From assembly GCA_965366625.1 (NCBI GenBank), contig CBDUGP010000005.1:144299-208298 (forward strand): a stretch of DNA of 64,000 bases. The letters run 5' to 3'. The notes under the pieces were generated by a model that searched no databases, was not told the DNA's origin, and worked only from the letters and a program-made list of their open reading frames with translations. Made by a program: the position numbers and the translations under genes. Positions 8,513-19,000 of the stretch are shown here, in pieces. Numbering within the stretch: position 1 is the first letter of the stretch; the number at the start of each line of letters is the position of its first letter. The DNA comes from JAUIJL01 sp965366625. GTDB taxonomy: Bacteria > Acidobacteriota > Thermoanaerobaculia > Multivoradales > J023.

Positions 8513-8986
8513 ATGAGCCCTCAAGATCCAACTGACCGTCCGAAGAAGAGCCGCCTCACTCGTTTCATTGCCATTGCGTTGCTGGTGCTCTTCATGCCGA
8601 TCTTCGTGTTCGGCGCCACGGTCGCCGCCACCGGCACCGTCACCATCAGTGTTCAAGAAAAGGACGGTGTCGATCTCTGGATTCCGGTGCCCGCGCTGCT
8701 CTTCGACCTGGCGGTCTTTGCAGCACCCAGATTGATGCCGGAGGATGACCTGGCAGAGGTTCGCAGAGGGCTCGCGCCTTACCACAGCACCCTGGAAATG
8801 ATGGCTGCAGAACTCGAAAGCATTCCGGCCGGCTCCGTGTTGGTGCAAGTCGAGAGTGCCGGCGAGCAAGTCAAGATCACTAAAGACTGGCGTTCCTTCG
8901 ACATCACAGTCCACAGCGACGACGTTGACGTCCGAGTGAGCATTCCCGCTCGATTGTTGAGTCGCGGATTGGATTTCGTCGGCTAA
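8513..8986 (+). CDS. Membrane-anchored hypothetical protein, paralogue-like partner of the upstream gene
   Basis: 157 residues. A basic N-terminus (DRPKKSRLTRF) precedes one hydrophobic segment (IAIALLVLFMPIFVFGATVAA), then a globular part with WIPVPALLFDLAVFAAP and a C-terminal VDVRVSIPARLLSRGLDF. The pattern of short amphipathic strands ending in VRVSIP/VRVWI matches the preceding exported protein. ATG 8513 is chosen with AGGAG about 8 nt upstream, inside the short gap after the previous stop; longer in-frame starts would overlap the upstream gene by ~80 bp. No function can be assigned. Confidence 0.72.
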   Translation: MSPQDPTDRPKKSRLTRFIAIALLVLFMPIFVFGATVAATGTVTISVQEKDGVDLWIPVPALLFDLAVFAAPRLMPEDDLAEVRRGLAPYHSTLEMMAAELESIPAGSVLVQVESAGEQVKITKDWRSFDITVHSDDVDVRVSIPARLLSRGLDFVG

Positions 8987-9011
8987 CTCGCAGTCGCCAG
9001 CTGAAACTCTT

Positions 9012-9047
9012 ACAAGGGACGGTGCCTAATTCGGCGTCGTCCCTTGT
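9012..9047. terminator. Hairpin terminator-like structure
   Basis: ACAAGGGACG pairs perfectly with CGTCCCTTGT (10 bp), with GCC/GGC continuing the stem around TAATTC. It lies 26 nt after the stop at 8986, between two convergent genes. The T tract is weak (GGTTT), so termination may be moderate. Confidence 0.6.
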
Positions 9048-9063
9048 GGTTTAGGAATGTCTT

Positions 9064-12000
9064 TCACTGGCTCGGCCAATCCGTTGCGGTGCAAATGGCC
9101 GAGGTTCGACCCTCGTCTAGGGTGATGGCGATGAACGGCGAAATGCGTGACCGGCACAGGTGTGCCGCGATTCGGTGGACAGGCCCGCCCTCGGGATCCA
9201 GGCTCCAGGTGCCGAAACCGTTGAAAGTCACGGTATCCGGTGACTTGCGTGCCCGAGAGTTCGGGCTGCTACCAAAGACGATGCGCCCAAGGTGTTGGAG
9301 CACGAAGGTGCCGCCTAGGGTGTGGTCGGTAAATTCGAAGATCGTCGGATCTGAGGGGCGGGTCGACAGCATGTAGCGGAAAGAGAAGAGACGACGGGTG
9401 GAGGAAAGAAGTCGTTCCTCTCCGCTGAGCCTGCCAGTGGGCGCTTCAAGCCCTAATCCCGCCGTCAACTGAAGGCCGAAGTCGAGGCGTGAATCGGTTT
9501 GCACCGAATAACCCCCTGCGCCGTGGGGAGCTGGGAAGGTATGACCGGGTTCGAGCGAGAGGCTGGGCCGGTGTCCAGAAGTTGGGTTGAGGCCATTCTG
9601 CTCTTGGTTGAAAAAATAGTACAGCTCGCCTCCCGGTCGGACTTCAAATTTCGAGCGTCCCGAATAGGCAATAGGGCCGACGGTGATTGAAGGCTCCACC
9701 GCCTGAAGATTCGCCAGCAGTCGACGATTGTCCGTGAGACGAAACTCGACCGGGCCTACGCACTCACCCTTGAAACGATCGACGGTGCTCAGACTGAGGG
9801 AGCGCGAGTCCCCGACGAGGCTAACTGAGGGCTGGGGATAAACTTGACGGCCGAACCTCACCGTGGTGCCGAGTCCGAGCCAGCCGTCTGTGGCTGAGCA
9901 TACCTCGAACGGTAGCAGGCGGATCAGCAGGGGAAGACGACTTCCGGTGGGCTCACCGGTTTGCACCACCAACCTTCCCACCAGGGGATGGATCCAATGG
10001 GTTTTGGCTTGAATCGGCGGAGCATCCACCGCGGCGGATGCTTGTAGGCGGGAGTCGGGACTAAAAGACGTCAGCTCCATGATCGAACGCGGCGCCGGTG
10101 GCCAAGCAGCGTTGGAATTGCCCCGGGCCGCCTGATTCTCGACGCGCTGGGCACCTTCAGCGACACGAATGGCGAGTCGGCCATGGAGAGTGAGGCTTTG
10201 GCAAGCCACGGAGACCGTCGAGGGGAGCCAAGGTAGCCGCGCGCCGTGGGTCGAGTTGCCGTTTCGCTTTCCGTGTAGCGACGACGAGCTACATGCGCCC
10301 CAGGTCGACGTCCAAGACGCGAATAGGCCCAAGTGCAGGTGGCCTTCCACATTCCGAGAAAATTCGATCCGTGGAACGTCGATCGTCCTCGACGGCGGAT
10401 CGGTGTTCAGTTCCACCAGCTGGTGGCAAAAAGAACAGTCCTGGCCGAGTTCAAAGCGCAGCTGGGTGACCCGGCCGGAGCACCTGTCCAACCTCCCGGT
10501 CCACTTGCCCCATAGGCGGTTTCCGGCCAAGTCGTGCCTGAGAAGATGGGGAGCTGCGAGAGGACCCGGATCGATGGCTAGGTGCGGGTCGAAATCGAGT
10601 TCGAAGCGGACCCACCGGTCTGCATCTGTGACTTCCTCGGAATCTTTCGAGCCGGTTTCGCATGCTTCGGCGACGGCAGCCGGTGAAGCGTCGTCAAAAA
10701 AACGGAGTCGGAGGCTGCCCGTTACCCCTCGGCGGCTGATGGCGGGTCCCCCGAAAATCAAATCTGGATCCCGAGCTTCCAGGATCAAGTCGAAGCACCC
10801 GTCGTCGGGCCCTAGCTCGAAGGTCAGTTCGTGGGGAATGAGCACAGGGCTGAAAGCCGTGGACGATCCAAGCTCGATCTTGGAGATCCCATCAGGTTCT
10901 ATGGATCCGTCGAAGAGCAGCGGCGAGTCGTTCTCGGCGACCGATTTGTTGGCCGGATCAGCGATTGGACAGCCCTCTTCGAGGCGCAGGCCTGCTTCGG
11001 CCTCGAAGAGGGCTGTCCAGTCGATGCCTCTGGGGCTTTCGGGAAGACTGAGTGCCGGCCGCAGCAGCTCGAGTAACCGTTCCGCGATGATGCCGTGGCC
11101 GATGGGGTTCGGCAGAAATCCTGCGAGGCAAAAGAACCCACCGGTTGGGTCGGCGGTTATCGTCTTTCCTCCGGCTTGCACGCCGTCGGTGGAAAGCCGG
11201 CGGAAGAGCAACTCCAGGTCGAGTAAGTCGGCTCCGTCCTGTTCGGCGACGCCGCGAATGACGAGGTTGGTTGCTTTCACACGATCCCGCAGCTCGGATG
11301 CGGAGGCGGGGGTGAGAAAGGGTATCTTTCGATCGATGAGTTCGGGTCCGATCCGCTCCAGGGCGGAACGCGGCAGCAGATGGTCCGGCGGCCAATCGAA
11401 GAGCTGACCGAGGCGGTTCGGCTCGATTTGCCACCACCGGCCGGCGGTTGCTCGGTCTAGGAAGTAGGCACTATCCAATGGGTCCGGAATCGTCGACAAG
11501 AATCGTCGGCAGGTGCCCAGGGTGGCGCATATGCGTTCGAGGGCCTCTCGCACCAGGGAGTCGGACGGCATGAGGGCGGGGTCGAGGGCTGCCGCTGCCC
11601 GGCAGGCTTCGTGGTAGCCGAGGTTGATGAGCGCCAGGTCCGGTTGGAGGCTAGCAGCCATCTCCACCGGGGTCAGGGGGCGGCGACCCTTCAGCAGAGC
11701 CGCCAGGCCGAGGGTCAGGTTGAATAAGGTCTGATTCGGATCGGAGCCCACCAAAGGTTGGCTGACGCGACGGCTGATGGCCTCGCGGAATCCGATTCCC
11801 GGCAGGGCAACCGTGCTGGGAGCTTCCGAACGAGTGGATCGCGGAATGGGTGCTCGTAGGCTGACGCCACCATGGGGACCCTCGGCAAGGGCTCCAACCG
11901 GGGTGCCGAGATCCTGGTTCGGCAGCTCGGGTTGATGGAAGGCCATACCCAGGCAGCGAGCCGCCTGTGCTGGGAAGCTCCACCGCTGCCGGTGGCTGGA

Positions 12001-12165
12001 AAGCCCGAAGGGTCCGGCTCCAGCGGCGAGTTCGTCGCCGACCACCACGAAGGTTGTGGGCACGGCGTTGCGGTTCGAGTGTTTGGCGCCGATCTTTCTG
12101 TTCCAGTCTTGGCGTCCCAAAGTCTTATGATGGGATCTGGTCCCACGGTGAGACTGATTTGTCAC
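9064..12165 (-). CDS. Giant SGNH/GDSL-like protein with lost catalytic residues and beta-rich C-terminal region
   Basis: 1033 residues. Residues ~38-370 follow the order of SGNH hydrolases that have SFPAQ...FHQPELP after block I. The usual GDSL is GDEL (43-46), the GND of block III is GYH (183-185, LINLGYHEACR), and the LDGIHPT block is LAGFLPNP (347-354). The nucleophile Ser, oxyanion Asn and the Asp/His pair are thus all replaced. Residues ~370-1033 are beta-rich and not recognised. No signal peptide is visible with the GTG start at 12165, and the start is uncertain because no good ribosome site is seen. A 20-bp perfect inverted repeat lies inside the coding sequence (10966-11019). Probably a binding or structural protein rather than an esterase. 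Confidence 0.65.
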   Translation of the reverse strand: MTNQSHRGTRSHHKTLGRQDWNRKIGAKHSNRNAVPTTFVVVGDELAAGAGPFGLSSHRQRWSFPAQAARCLGMAFHQPELPNQDLGTPVGALAEGPHGGVSLRAPIPRSTRSEAPSTVALPGIGFREAISRRVSQPLVGSDPNQTLFNLTLGLAALLKGRRPLTPVEMAASLQPDLALINLGYHEACRAAAALDPALMPSDSLVREALERICATLGTCRRFLSTIPDPLDSAYFLDRATAGRWWQIEPNRLGQLFDWPPDHLLPRSALERIGPELIDRKIPFLTPASASELRDRVKATNLVIRGVAEQDGADLLDLELLFRRLSTDGVQAGGKTITADPTGGFFCLAGFLPNPIGHGIIAERLLELLRPALSLPESPRGIDWTALFEAEAGLRLEEGCPIADPANKSVAENDSPLLFDGSIEPDGISKIELGSSTAFSPVLIPHELTFELGPDDGCFDLILEARDPDLIFGGPAISRRGVTGSLRLRFFDDASPAAVAEACETGSKDSEEVTDADRWVRFELDFDPHLAIDPGPLAAPHLLRHDLAGNRLWGKWTGRLDRCSGRVTQLRFELGQDCSFCHQLVELNTDPPSRTIDVPRIEFSRNVEGHLHLGLFASWTSTWGACSSSSLHGKRNGNSTHGARLPWLPSTVSVACQSLTLHGRLAIRVAEGAQRVENQAARGNSNAAWPPAPRSIMELTSFSPDSRLQASAAVDAPPIQAKTHWIHPLVGRLVVQTGEPTGSRLPLLIRLLPFEVCSATDGWLGLGTTVRFGRQVYPQPSVSLVGDSRSLSLSTVDRFKGECVGPVEFRLTDNRRLLANLQAVEPSITVGPIAYSGRSKFEVRPGGELYYFFNQEQNGLNPTSGHRPSLSLEPGHTFPAPHGAGGYSVQTDSRLDFGLQLTAGLGLEAPTGRLSGEERLLSSTRRLFSFRYMLSTRPSDPTIFEFTDHTLGGTFVLQHLGRIVFGSSPNSRARKSPDTVTFNGFGTWSLDPEGGPVHRIAAHLCRSRISPFIAITLDEGRTSAICTATDWPSQ
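10966..11019. repeat. 20-bp perfect inverted repeat inside a coding sequence
   Basis: Arms TGGACAGCCCTCTTCGAGGC (10966-10985) and its exact complement (11000-11019) flank a 14-nt loop that itself holds the palindrome GCAGGCCTGC. It lies within the SGNH-like gene and is translated, giving a Glu/Ala-rich stretch. It would form a very stable hairpin in the mRNA. Confidence 0.93.
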
Positions 12166-12384
12166 GGCCTATTGGCGACAGTATTATTTCCCGAAGCGAT
12201 CGTCATGTCGAAATCAAGGCGGAGTCTCCGCGCCTTTCAGATCCGCAAATGGGCATCACCGTATGATCCTTAGATTCCACCCCATCATTCCATCCTGCAT
12301 TCCATCCGTCGGTTTCAGCACGGCTGGGCCCTCGTGTTGTGGATCCAAATATCGTTCTGTGCGGCTGAGTGAGTCACGGCGTTG

Positions 12385-13257
12385 ATGGTGTCGACCCTCC
12401 TGCCGGCGCTCGGGGTCGGGGTTTTGATCGGGCACCTCATACGACGTGCGGTGCCGGCGATTTTGACCCTGAAGCATCGAGCTTTGCCCTTCAGCTCTCC
12501 TTGGCTGGAAGGGGCAGGGGCGTTGGTTTTCGCCCTGATTGCCACCAACCTCGGTTGGCCGACGAGCTTTCCCCTCTGGTGGGTATTCGCGGCTCTGCTG
12601 CTGGCGATTACGGCCACGGACTATTTGGTTAAGCTGATTCCCGATCGATTGACATTTGCCGGCACATTGACCGCCTTCGTATGGCATGGCTTCGAGCCCG
12701 ACTTTTTATTGGGCTTTTCCCAGTGGCATCGGATAGGGCTCGCTTGGAGCGGTTCGTTTCTCGGGGACCTTCCACCGGGGCTGCTTCTGAGCTTTTCGGG
12801 CGCGGTTTTGGGCTTCTTGGTGCTCGAATGCATCCGATGGACTTTCGGGTTGATGGTAGGGATGCAGGTCATGGGCATGGGCGACAGCAAGCTGTTGATG
12901 ATGATCGGCGCCTTTCTCGGCCCCGCGGGGGTGCTCGGCACCCTGATCCTGGGATTCCTCTTGGGTGTGATCCACGGTGTGGTGTGCTTCGCGGCCTCAG
13001 GGCAGCCCCACTCGCCGTTTGGCCCTCCCTTGGCTGCGGCGGGCCTAGCGGTCTTGATGGGCTCGAATCTTTGGGCCGGTGTTTTGGAAACGTTCAGGGG
13101 ATGGGTGCTGGCGTTACCGCTGGAACTTTTGGCCGGGATCTACACGGTGCTCATCTTGGTCGTGGTGGCGCTCCTATTACGCACGCGGCAGCGAGCGAAG
13201 GAATACGAGGCGATGATCGAAGAAGATTATCGTCAGGTCGACGATCAGCTCGAATAG
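12385..13257 (+). CDS. A24-type prepilin peptidase lacking the N-terminal cysteine motif
   Basis: An integral membrane aspartic peptidase of ~290 residues with about eight hydrophobic segments. Both catalytic Asp sites are present: ITATDYLVKLIPDRLT (Asp followed by I-P-D) and MGMGDSKLLMMIGAFLG (the GxGD site). The paired C-x-x-C motifs of the cytosolic methyltransferase loop in PilD are absent; that stretch is HRALPFSSPW here. It should cleave prepilin leaders but may not N-methylate. The C-terminus carries a charged cytosolic tail. ATG 12385 directly follows an in-frame TTG at 12382. It converges with the kinase gene, leaving only a few bases between them. Confidence 0.85.
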   Translation: MVSTLLPALGVGVLIGHLIRRAVPAILTLKHRALPFSSPWLEGAGALVFALIATNLGWPTSFPLWWVFAALLLAITATDYLVKLIPDRLTFAGTLTAFVWHGFEPDFLLGFSQWHRIGLAWSGSFLGDLPPGLLLSFSGAVLGFLVLECIRWTFGLMVGMQVMGMGDSKLLMMIGAFLGPAGVLGTLILGFLLGVIHGVVCFAASGQPHSPFGPPLAAAGLAVLMGSNLWAGVLETFRGWVLALPLELLAGIYTVLILVVVALLLRTRQRAKEYEAMIEEDYRQVDDQLE

Positions 13258-13261
13258 GGAC

Positions 13262-15853
13262 TCACCCCAAACTGCCGGGTTGGGGCTCCGGTAGATCAAG
13301 CCAACTGCCGGCGAGCGGTCTTCCCGCCAAGGCGATGTGGAAACCCACCGAGCCGAGGGCACCGATCAGCACCAGGGCCATAAAACCGTTGCCCGCGAAC
13401 CACGCGTTGCTGGCGGTGGTGAGCGGAATCTGGTTGAGCAATAGATAGCTGAAAAAAGCGACGACATAGGCCACGAGACCGAAGCGCACCAACAAAACGG
13501 CGCCCAATCCGGCCAGGCCCAAGCCGAGGGTGAGCCAGGATAGACCGGGGCTCGATCCGGCCAGGGTTTCCCAAATTCCGCGCACCAATAGGAAGGCGAA
13601 AATGGCGACGGCCGGCTTTCGAGCCCAGATGCGCAAAACCACCAGGAAGCAAATGTCGAAGATTCCGAAGTAGAGGGCGTCCAACGCCATCTCTAGTACT
13701 GTGGACAGAAAAGTGCGAAAGGAGATGACGTTTTCAAGCTGCAGGGCGACGGAAAAATCCGGCAAGACGTCCAGAGCGAGGCTGCGGCCGAGGATCCGGT
13801 CTGCGGCGCTCAGCAGCGCCCAGATGGCACCCACCAAGGTGCCGACCAGGACGCTTCTGCCGACCACGGGATCGCGAAAGCGCCCTTGGATCAGCCGGCT
13901 CCACGACACGATCGGCTCATGCCAGAAACGTCGGATCGCCGGCTCGAAGGCGATGTATGCCACCCAAACCATCAAGGCTTCGAGCAAGATCCGTCCGAGC
14001 CGGAAGTTGATCCTCTGGACTTCGATGTCGAGAATGGAGACATGATCTGCGGCGAATAACCAGCGACATAGTTGGGCGACGATCACGAAAATCACCAGCC
14101 GCCGGGCGCCGCTGAGATCGCCGCGCCGTTTCAAGAGGTTTTGTCGAGCAAGGATCGCGCCAGCCACCGGAAGGACCACCGAAAGCACGAAGAAAAGTAC
14201 CAGGTAGATATTCTCGAAGCTCGCCATCAGAGCCATGCCGGGTAGGGGAGTCGTTTCCGTCGGCCGGACGTCGACAAATACCACCTTGCCGTCGAGGGCG
14301 GCGGCTTCCATCCGCAGCCGACGGCTCGGGACCCTTGGGTCCGGCATTTCCCAGGCCTTTTGCTCCTGGGCGAAATAGGGGGGCGTTATCGTCGGCTCGA
14401 CGGATTGTGCGGTGTCCGGCGGGAATCCGGCGACCACCAAGGCCGGTTTCCAGTCGGTAGCCGGAGGCGCCTCCGCGCCCTGCTCGTCGTCTAGGTCGAG
14501 GCCGATCGCGGAAGTCACGACTTTGAGGGTCACCAGCCGGCCCATGGAATCGACCAGCATTTGAACCATGCCGAGACCCACGGGCGAAGGATCGTAGTAG
14601 GTGATGCGATCTTCTTCGGAAACCCGCCGATAGTCCGAGGGCACCATGGGCGTCGGCGACTGTCGGTACCAGAACAGGTTGGCGTCGGCCACGCCCGAGG
14701 TCGCGAAATCCGGTCTGAATCCCCAGGCTCGGTCAGCCACCGGCAATTCATGGCCGAGGCTCGAGAGAATCTCCCCGGCTCGGTTGGCGAGCACCGCCGG
14801 TGATTTCTGCGCCCAAAGGGAGCGGCTCGGATAAGCGTAGTCGCTGAGCAGGGGTAAGACCGCTAGGGTGATCAGCAGGGCGATCCAAAGGCTGACCACC
14901 CCTCCGGTTCCGGGCTCATCGGTGGCCGCTCCGGCCACCGCTTCCGGCGAAGGGGTTTCGCCGGCGTCCAGCGCGCGACGAACAAGATCTCCACCGGGCA
15001 AACCCGCGGCGACCTCGCGCGCCGACTGGGGCCTTTCTGCCGGCGACGGCTGGAGGCATTGGAGAATGGTTTCCGCCAAATCCGGATTCAATCCACTCAG
15101 CTCTTGTCTCAAACCCAAGGAGGCTGGGTTGCGCTCCAATTCGGCGAATTCGTCAAAGGAGCCGGCGCGAAAAAGCGGATTGCCGGTGGCCAGCTCAAAA
15201 AGGGTTACTCCGAGAGAGTAAATATCACTCTGCACGGTGGCCGGCTCGCCCCTGAAGAGTTCTGGCGCCATGTAGGCGGGGGTTCCGCCCTGCACCAATT
15301 GGGGCATGTCGACGGAGGTCGAAATGCCGAAGTCGGTGACCTGGAGCTGACCCTTACCATTGATTAGCAGATTGGCCGGTTTGAGGTCTCGATGCAGGAT
15401 GCCTTGGGCATGGGCGGCGCTCAGCCCAGTGCAAGCCTGACGCGCAAGTTCGACAGTTTTGTCGTTGGACAAATGTCCGACCTTGCGCAGCAGAGAACGC
15501 AGATCTTCACCGTCGACGTATTCCATGGTGAGGTAGGTTTCACCATCGGATTGGCCGAAATCGAAAACGCGACAAACGAAAGGACTGGTGACCTGCAGGG
15601 CCAGCCGGACCTCATTGACCAATTGGTTGTAGAGGGTCGGATCCCGATCCGGTAAGACCTTGAGCGCGATGGCAACGCCCAATACCAAGTCGTGAGCTTT
15701 GAATACCCTACCCATGCCGCCGCGCCCGAGTTCCCTTTCGATTCGGTATCGACCGGCGAAGATCTGACCCGTCTCGAAAATAGGATCTTCGCCCGTCGGA
15801 CCGCCCGCGTCGCCGGGGGGGAGGGTGGAGAGATTGGAAGGTGAATGATTCAC
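13262..15853 (-). CDS. Membrane Ser/Thr protein kinase with large polytopic C-terminal region
   Basis: 863 residues. A Hanks-type kinase domain spans ~33-295: glycine loop GRGGMGRVF, VAIALKVL lysine, HRDLKPANLL, VTDFGIS, and YMAPELF. A single membrane segment follows (VVSLWIALLITLAVLPLLS, ~320), then an extracytoplasmic stretch of ~220 residues and at least seven more hydrophobic segments to the end. All catalytic residues are intact. The periplasmic part has no recognised sensor fold. ATG at 15853. It is divergent from the SNF2 helicase gene. Likely a transmembrane signalling kinase; ligand unknown. Confidence 0.85.
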   Translation of the reverse strand: MNHSPSNLSTLPPGDAGGPTGEDPIFETGQIFAGRYRIERELGRGGMGRVFKAHDLVLGVAIALKVLPDRDPTLYNQLVNEVRLALQVTSPFVCRVFDFGQSDGETYLTMEYVDGEDLRSLLRKVGHLSNDKTVELARQACTGLSAAHAQGILHRDLKPANLLINGKGQLQVTDFGISTSVDMPQLVQGGTPAYMAPELFRGEPATVQSDIYSLGVTLFELATGNPLFRAGSFDEFAELERNPASLGLRQELSGLNPDLAETILQCLQPSPAERPQSAREVAAGLPGGDLVRRALDAGETPSPEAVAGAATDEPGTGGVVSLWIALLITLAVLPLLSDYAYPSRSLWAQKSPAVLANRAGEILSSLGHELPVADRAWGFRPDFATSGVADANLFWYRQSPTPMVPSDYRRVSEEDRITYYDPSPVGLGMVQMLVDSMGRLVTLKVVTSAIGLDLDDEQGAEAPPATDWKPALVVAGFPPDTAQSVEPTITPPYFAQEQKAWEMPDPRVPSRRLRMEAAALDGKVVFVDVRPTETTPLPGMALMASFENIYLVLFFVLSVVLPVAGAILARQNLLKRRGDLSGARRLVIFVIVAQLCRWLFAADHVSILDIEVQRINFRLGRILLEALMVWVAYIAFEPAIRRFWHEPIVSWSRLIQGRFRDPVVGRSVLVGTLVGAIWALLSAADRILGRSLALDVLPDFSVALQLENVISFRTFLSTVLEMALDALYFGIFDICFLVVLRIWARKPAVAIFAFLLVRGIWETLAGSSPGLSWLTLGLGLAGLGAVLLVRFGLVAYVVAFFSYLLLNQIPLTTASNAWFAGNGFMALVLIGALGSVGFHIALAGRPLAGSWLDLPEPQPGSLG

Positions 15854-16075
15854 TGTATTGAGGATCTCGGCCTGTTTAGTGGCATTATGGCTTGCCCTCG
15901 CTCCGGCCTCAAGTCAATCTACGGATCCGCCGTCAACGGCGAAGTATCTCCAAGTCTCCAGGGCATTAGGACCACGATAAGCTGAGCCTCCGCGGTGCGC
16001 ATCCATGCCGAGCCTCCGTGCTGTGTTTCGTCGCGGAATCCGAATTCCGACCACCCCGAGTGATTCGCCAGAACC

Positions 16076-19000
16076 TTGTTTTCTGATTCAAGACCCACAC
16101 CGAGCGAGCAAGCCGAACGTCTGCTGTTCGAATTTATTCGCCAGGTCCCCCACCTGCCGTCGGCCACGGACTTAGCCTTGGTGTCGAGCCCGGTCGTGCC
16201 TTGGCCCCATCAGCGGAAGGTCGTGCAAGGGACGGTAGAACGCTATCCCCAAAGTTTTCTGTTCAGCGACGAGGTCGGGCTCGGCAAAACCGTTGAGGCG
16301 GCTCTGGCCTTACGCCAGCTGTGGCTTTCGGGCCGGGTCAAACGGGTGCTGCTGCTGGTGCCCAAGGCCGTTTTGCGTCAGTGGCAGGAGGAGCTGCATG
16401 AGAAAGCGGCGATTACGGCTCCGATTTTCTCGGGCGGGCGTTTTTTCGACATCCACGGTGTGGAACTCGAGAGCCCGCGCTCCGAAGACAACCCTTGGAA
16501 TCGTTTCGATCTTTTCCTGGCGTCGACTCAATTGGCTCGAGCTAGGTCGCGAAGCCGCGAACTCTGGCGGGCGGATCCGTGGGACCTGGTAATCGTCGAC
16601 GAAGCCCACCACGCGCGCAGGCGGCGGGTGGATGCAAGCGGCGAGCGCCGGCCGAATAGGTTGCTCGAGCTGCTGGCGGGCACGAGCGATCAGCCGGGTG
16701 GTTTGGTGTCCCGTACCCGCTGCCTCTATTTGCTCACCGCCACACCGATGCAAATTCATCCGGTGGAGGTGTGGGATTTGCTCAAGCTTTTGGGTTTGGG
16801 TGGTCGGTGGGGCGCCGGGCAGGAGGCTTTCATCCGATATTTCGAGCAGATTCGGCAACCCTTCGAAGGCCGGGATTGGTCGTTCATCCTGCCTTTTTTG
16901 GCGGAAAGCGCGGAACTCGGCGAGCATTCTCCCCCAATTGCAGAGGTTGTCGAGGGGGTTCGCCAGGGCGACATCGCCACCGCCCGGCTTGGAGTCGAAG
17001 CCCTCGATGCCGACCGCCGTGATGAGCTCGATCGTCTGCTGTTGCGGATTTCTCCCACCCGCACGATGGTCTGGCGAAATACCCGATCTCTATTGCGGCG
17101 GTATCACCGCGCGGGCCTGCTCACGACCGAAGTGCCGGAACGGCAGCCGCGCAATATCTGGATCGATTTATCGACGGCGGAGCGACGACTCTACGATCGC
17201 ATAGAAGATTATTTGAGTCGCTTCTACCAAAGATACGAAGCGAGTCGCAGCGGTTTGGGATTTGTTATGACGGTTTACCGCCGTCGTTTAACCAGCTCCT
17301 TCTATGCAGTTCGCCGGAGTCTCGAACGACGCTTGCAACTGATCCTTGGAGAGGCCGGTCCACCCTTACCGGAGTGGTCTGAGGCCCTCGACGTTGAGAG
17401 TTCCGCCGAGGCCGGGCCGTCTTTAGAGGTGGATGAATTCGACGGATCCTGGCTAGGTTTCACTGGGGGTGTAGGTGCCGAGCAGGCCGAGCTTTTCGAT
17501 ACCGTTTTCGAGCCCTTGAAGGAGTCCAAACTACCTTCCCCCTCTCGGCTGTCGAAAGATGAGCTTTCCTACCTGGACGAGCTGCTCGCGGCGCTCAAGG
17601 CTTTGCCCGAAGACTCGAAGCTCGACCGCTTGTTGACGGATTTGAAACAGCTATTCCAACAACGGGACAGGGTGCTGGTATTTACCCAATATTTGGACAC
17701 GGCCGATTATCTTCGGCAGATCCTGGGCTCCATCTATTCCGTGGCCTGTTATTCCGGTCGGGGTGGCGAGGTGAGGAGCGTGGACGATTCCGGGAAACCC
17801 ATTTGGAGGGTTGTCGGCAAGGAAGAGATCAAGCACCGCTTCGGTGCGGGCGAGATTCAGATTCTGATTTGCACGGAGGCTGCCGGCGAGGGTTTGAACC
17901 TCCAGACTTGTGGTGTGCTGATCAATTACGACATGCCCTGGAATCCGATGAAGGTCGAGCAGCGCATCGGACGCATCGATCGGATCGGCCAAAGCCATTC
18001 CGAGGTGTGGATTCTCAATTACTTCTATTCCGAAACCGTTGAGGCGGAGATTTACCGGCGTTTGGCCGAGCGTATCGACGGCTTCAAAATGGTGCTGGGG
18101 GACTTGCAGCCGATTTTGCATCGGGTCGGTGAAGCCCTACACGAGCTGGCTTTGACACCATCGGATCAGCGACGCCGCCGATTGGAAGAAAGAGTGGCGG
18201 AGATTCAACGTGACCTCGACCACAAACCGCCCGATGTCCTAGAAGTCGGTCCGCCAGACGGTTCCGACCTGCCCGATCTCGGCACCGAGCAGCTCGCCGA
18301 GCCGGCTTCGCCGTCGGTTCTAGAGCAAGTGATGGTGCAATCGGAAATCCTCGGCGGGAGCTTCGAGCTCGAGTCTGACCAGGTCTATCGTTTGACCCAT
18401 CAAGAAGAAATTCGTCGGGTGACCTTTTCGCCCGCTCTCTTTGCTGAACATCCCTACAGCCTCGATCTCATGACCTGGGGCAACGGGATTTTTGACCAAT
18501 TGGTTGCCTCGATTCCGGCTCCCATGCAGGAGGAAGGGGATCCCCAGGGTCTTGGCCTCTATCGGACCTCGGGGCCGGCACCGGTCAGCCTTTTTCTCAA
18601 ACCGAAGTCGGGGGCGACGGGTAGGGATCGGGGCAACGAACTCGAAATTGTGGACCGTTTAGATCGCTTGCGTGAACTCTTGGGTCACCCGTCGAGCCAC
18701 CCGACGAGAGACCCTTCGAGCCACACGTTGGGTCTTTGGTCTCGACCGGCAGAAGGTGCGGCTTCATCTGTTTTTTCGAAGGCCCGCCGTCAAGTGCTTA
18801 AGGGGCAAGCGCAAGTCGAGGCGGAGCGTCGCTTGGCCGATCGCCGAGGCCTGCAGTCGTCTGCGGCCGAGATGCTCTTGCGTTCTGCTTGGGTGGAGCT
18901 TGCCAAAGCAAGAAACCCCGGGCTCTTTGACCGACCTTTGAGTTTCGGATTCGGCGCGGAGGCCGTGCGAGCCCAAGCTCGACACGGTGGACCTTTTGAT

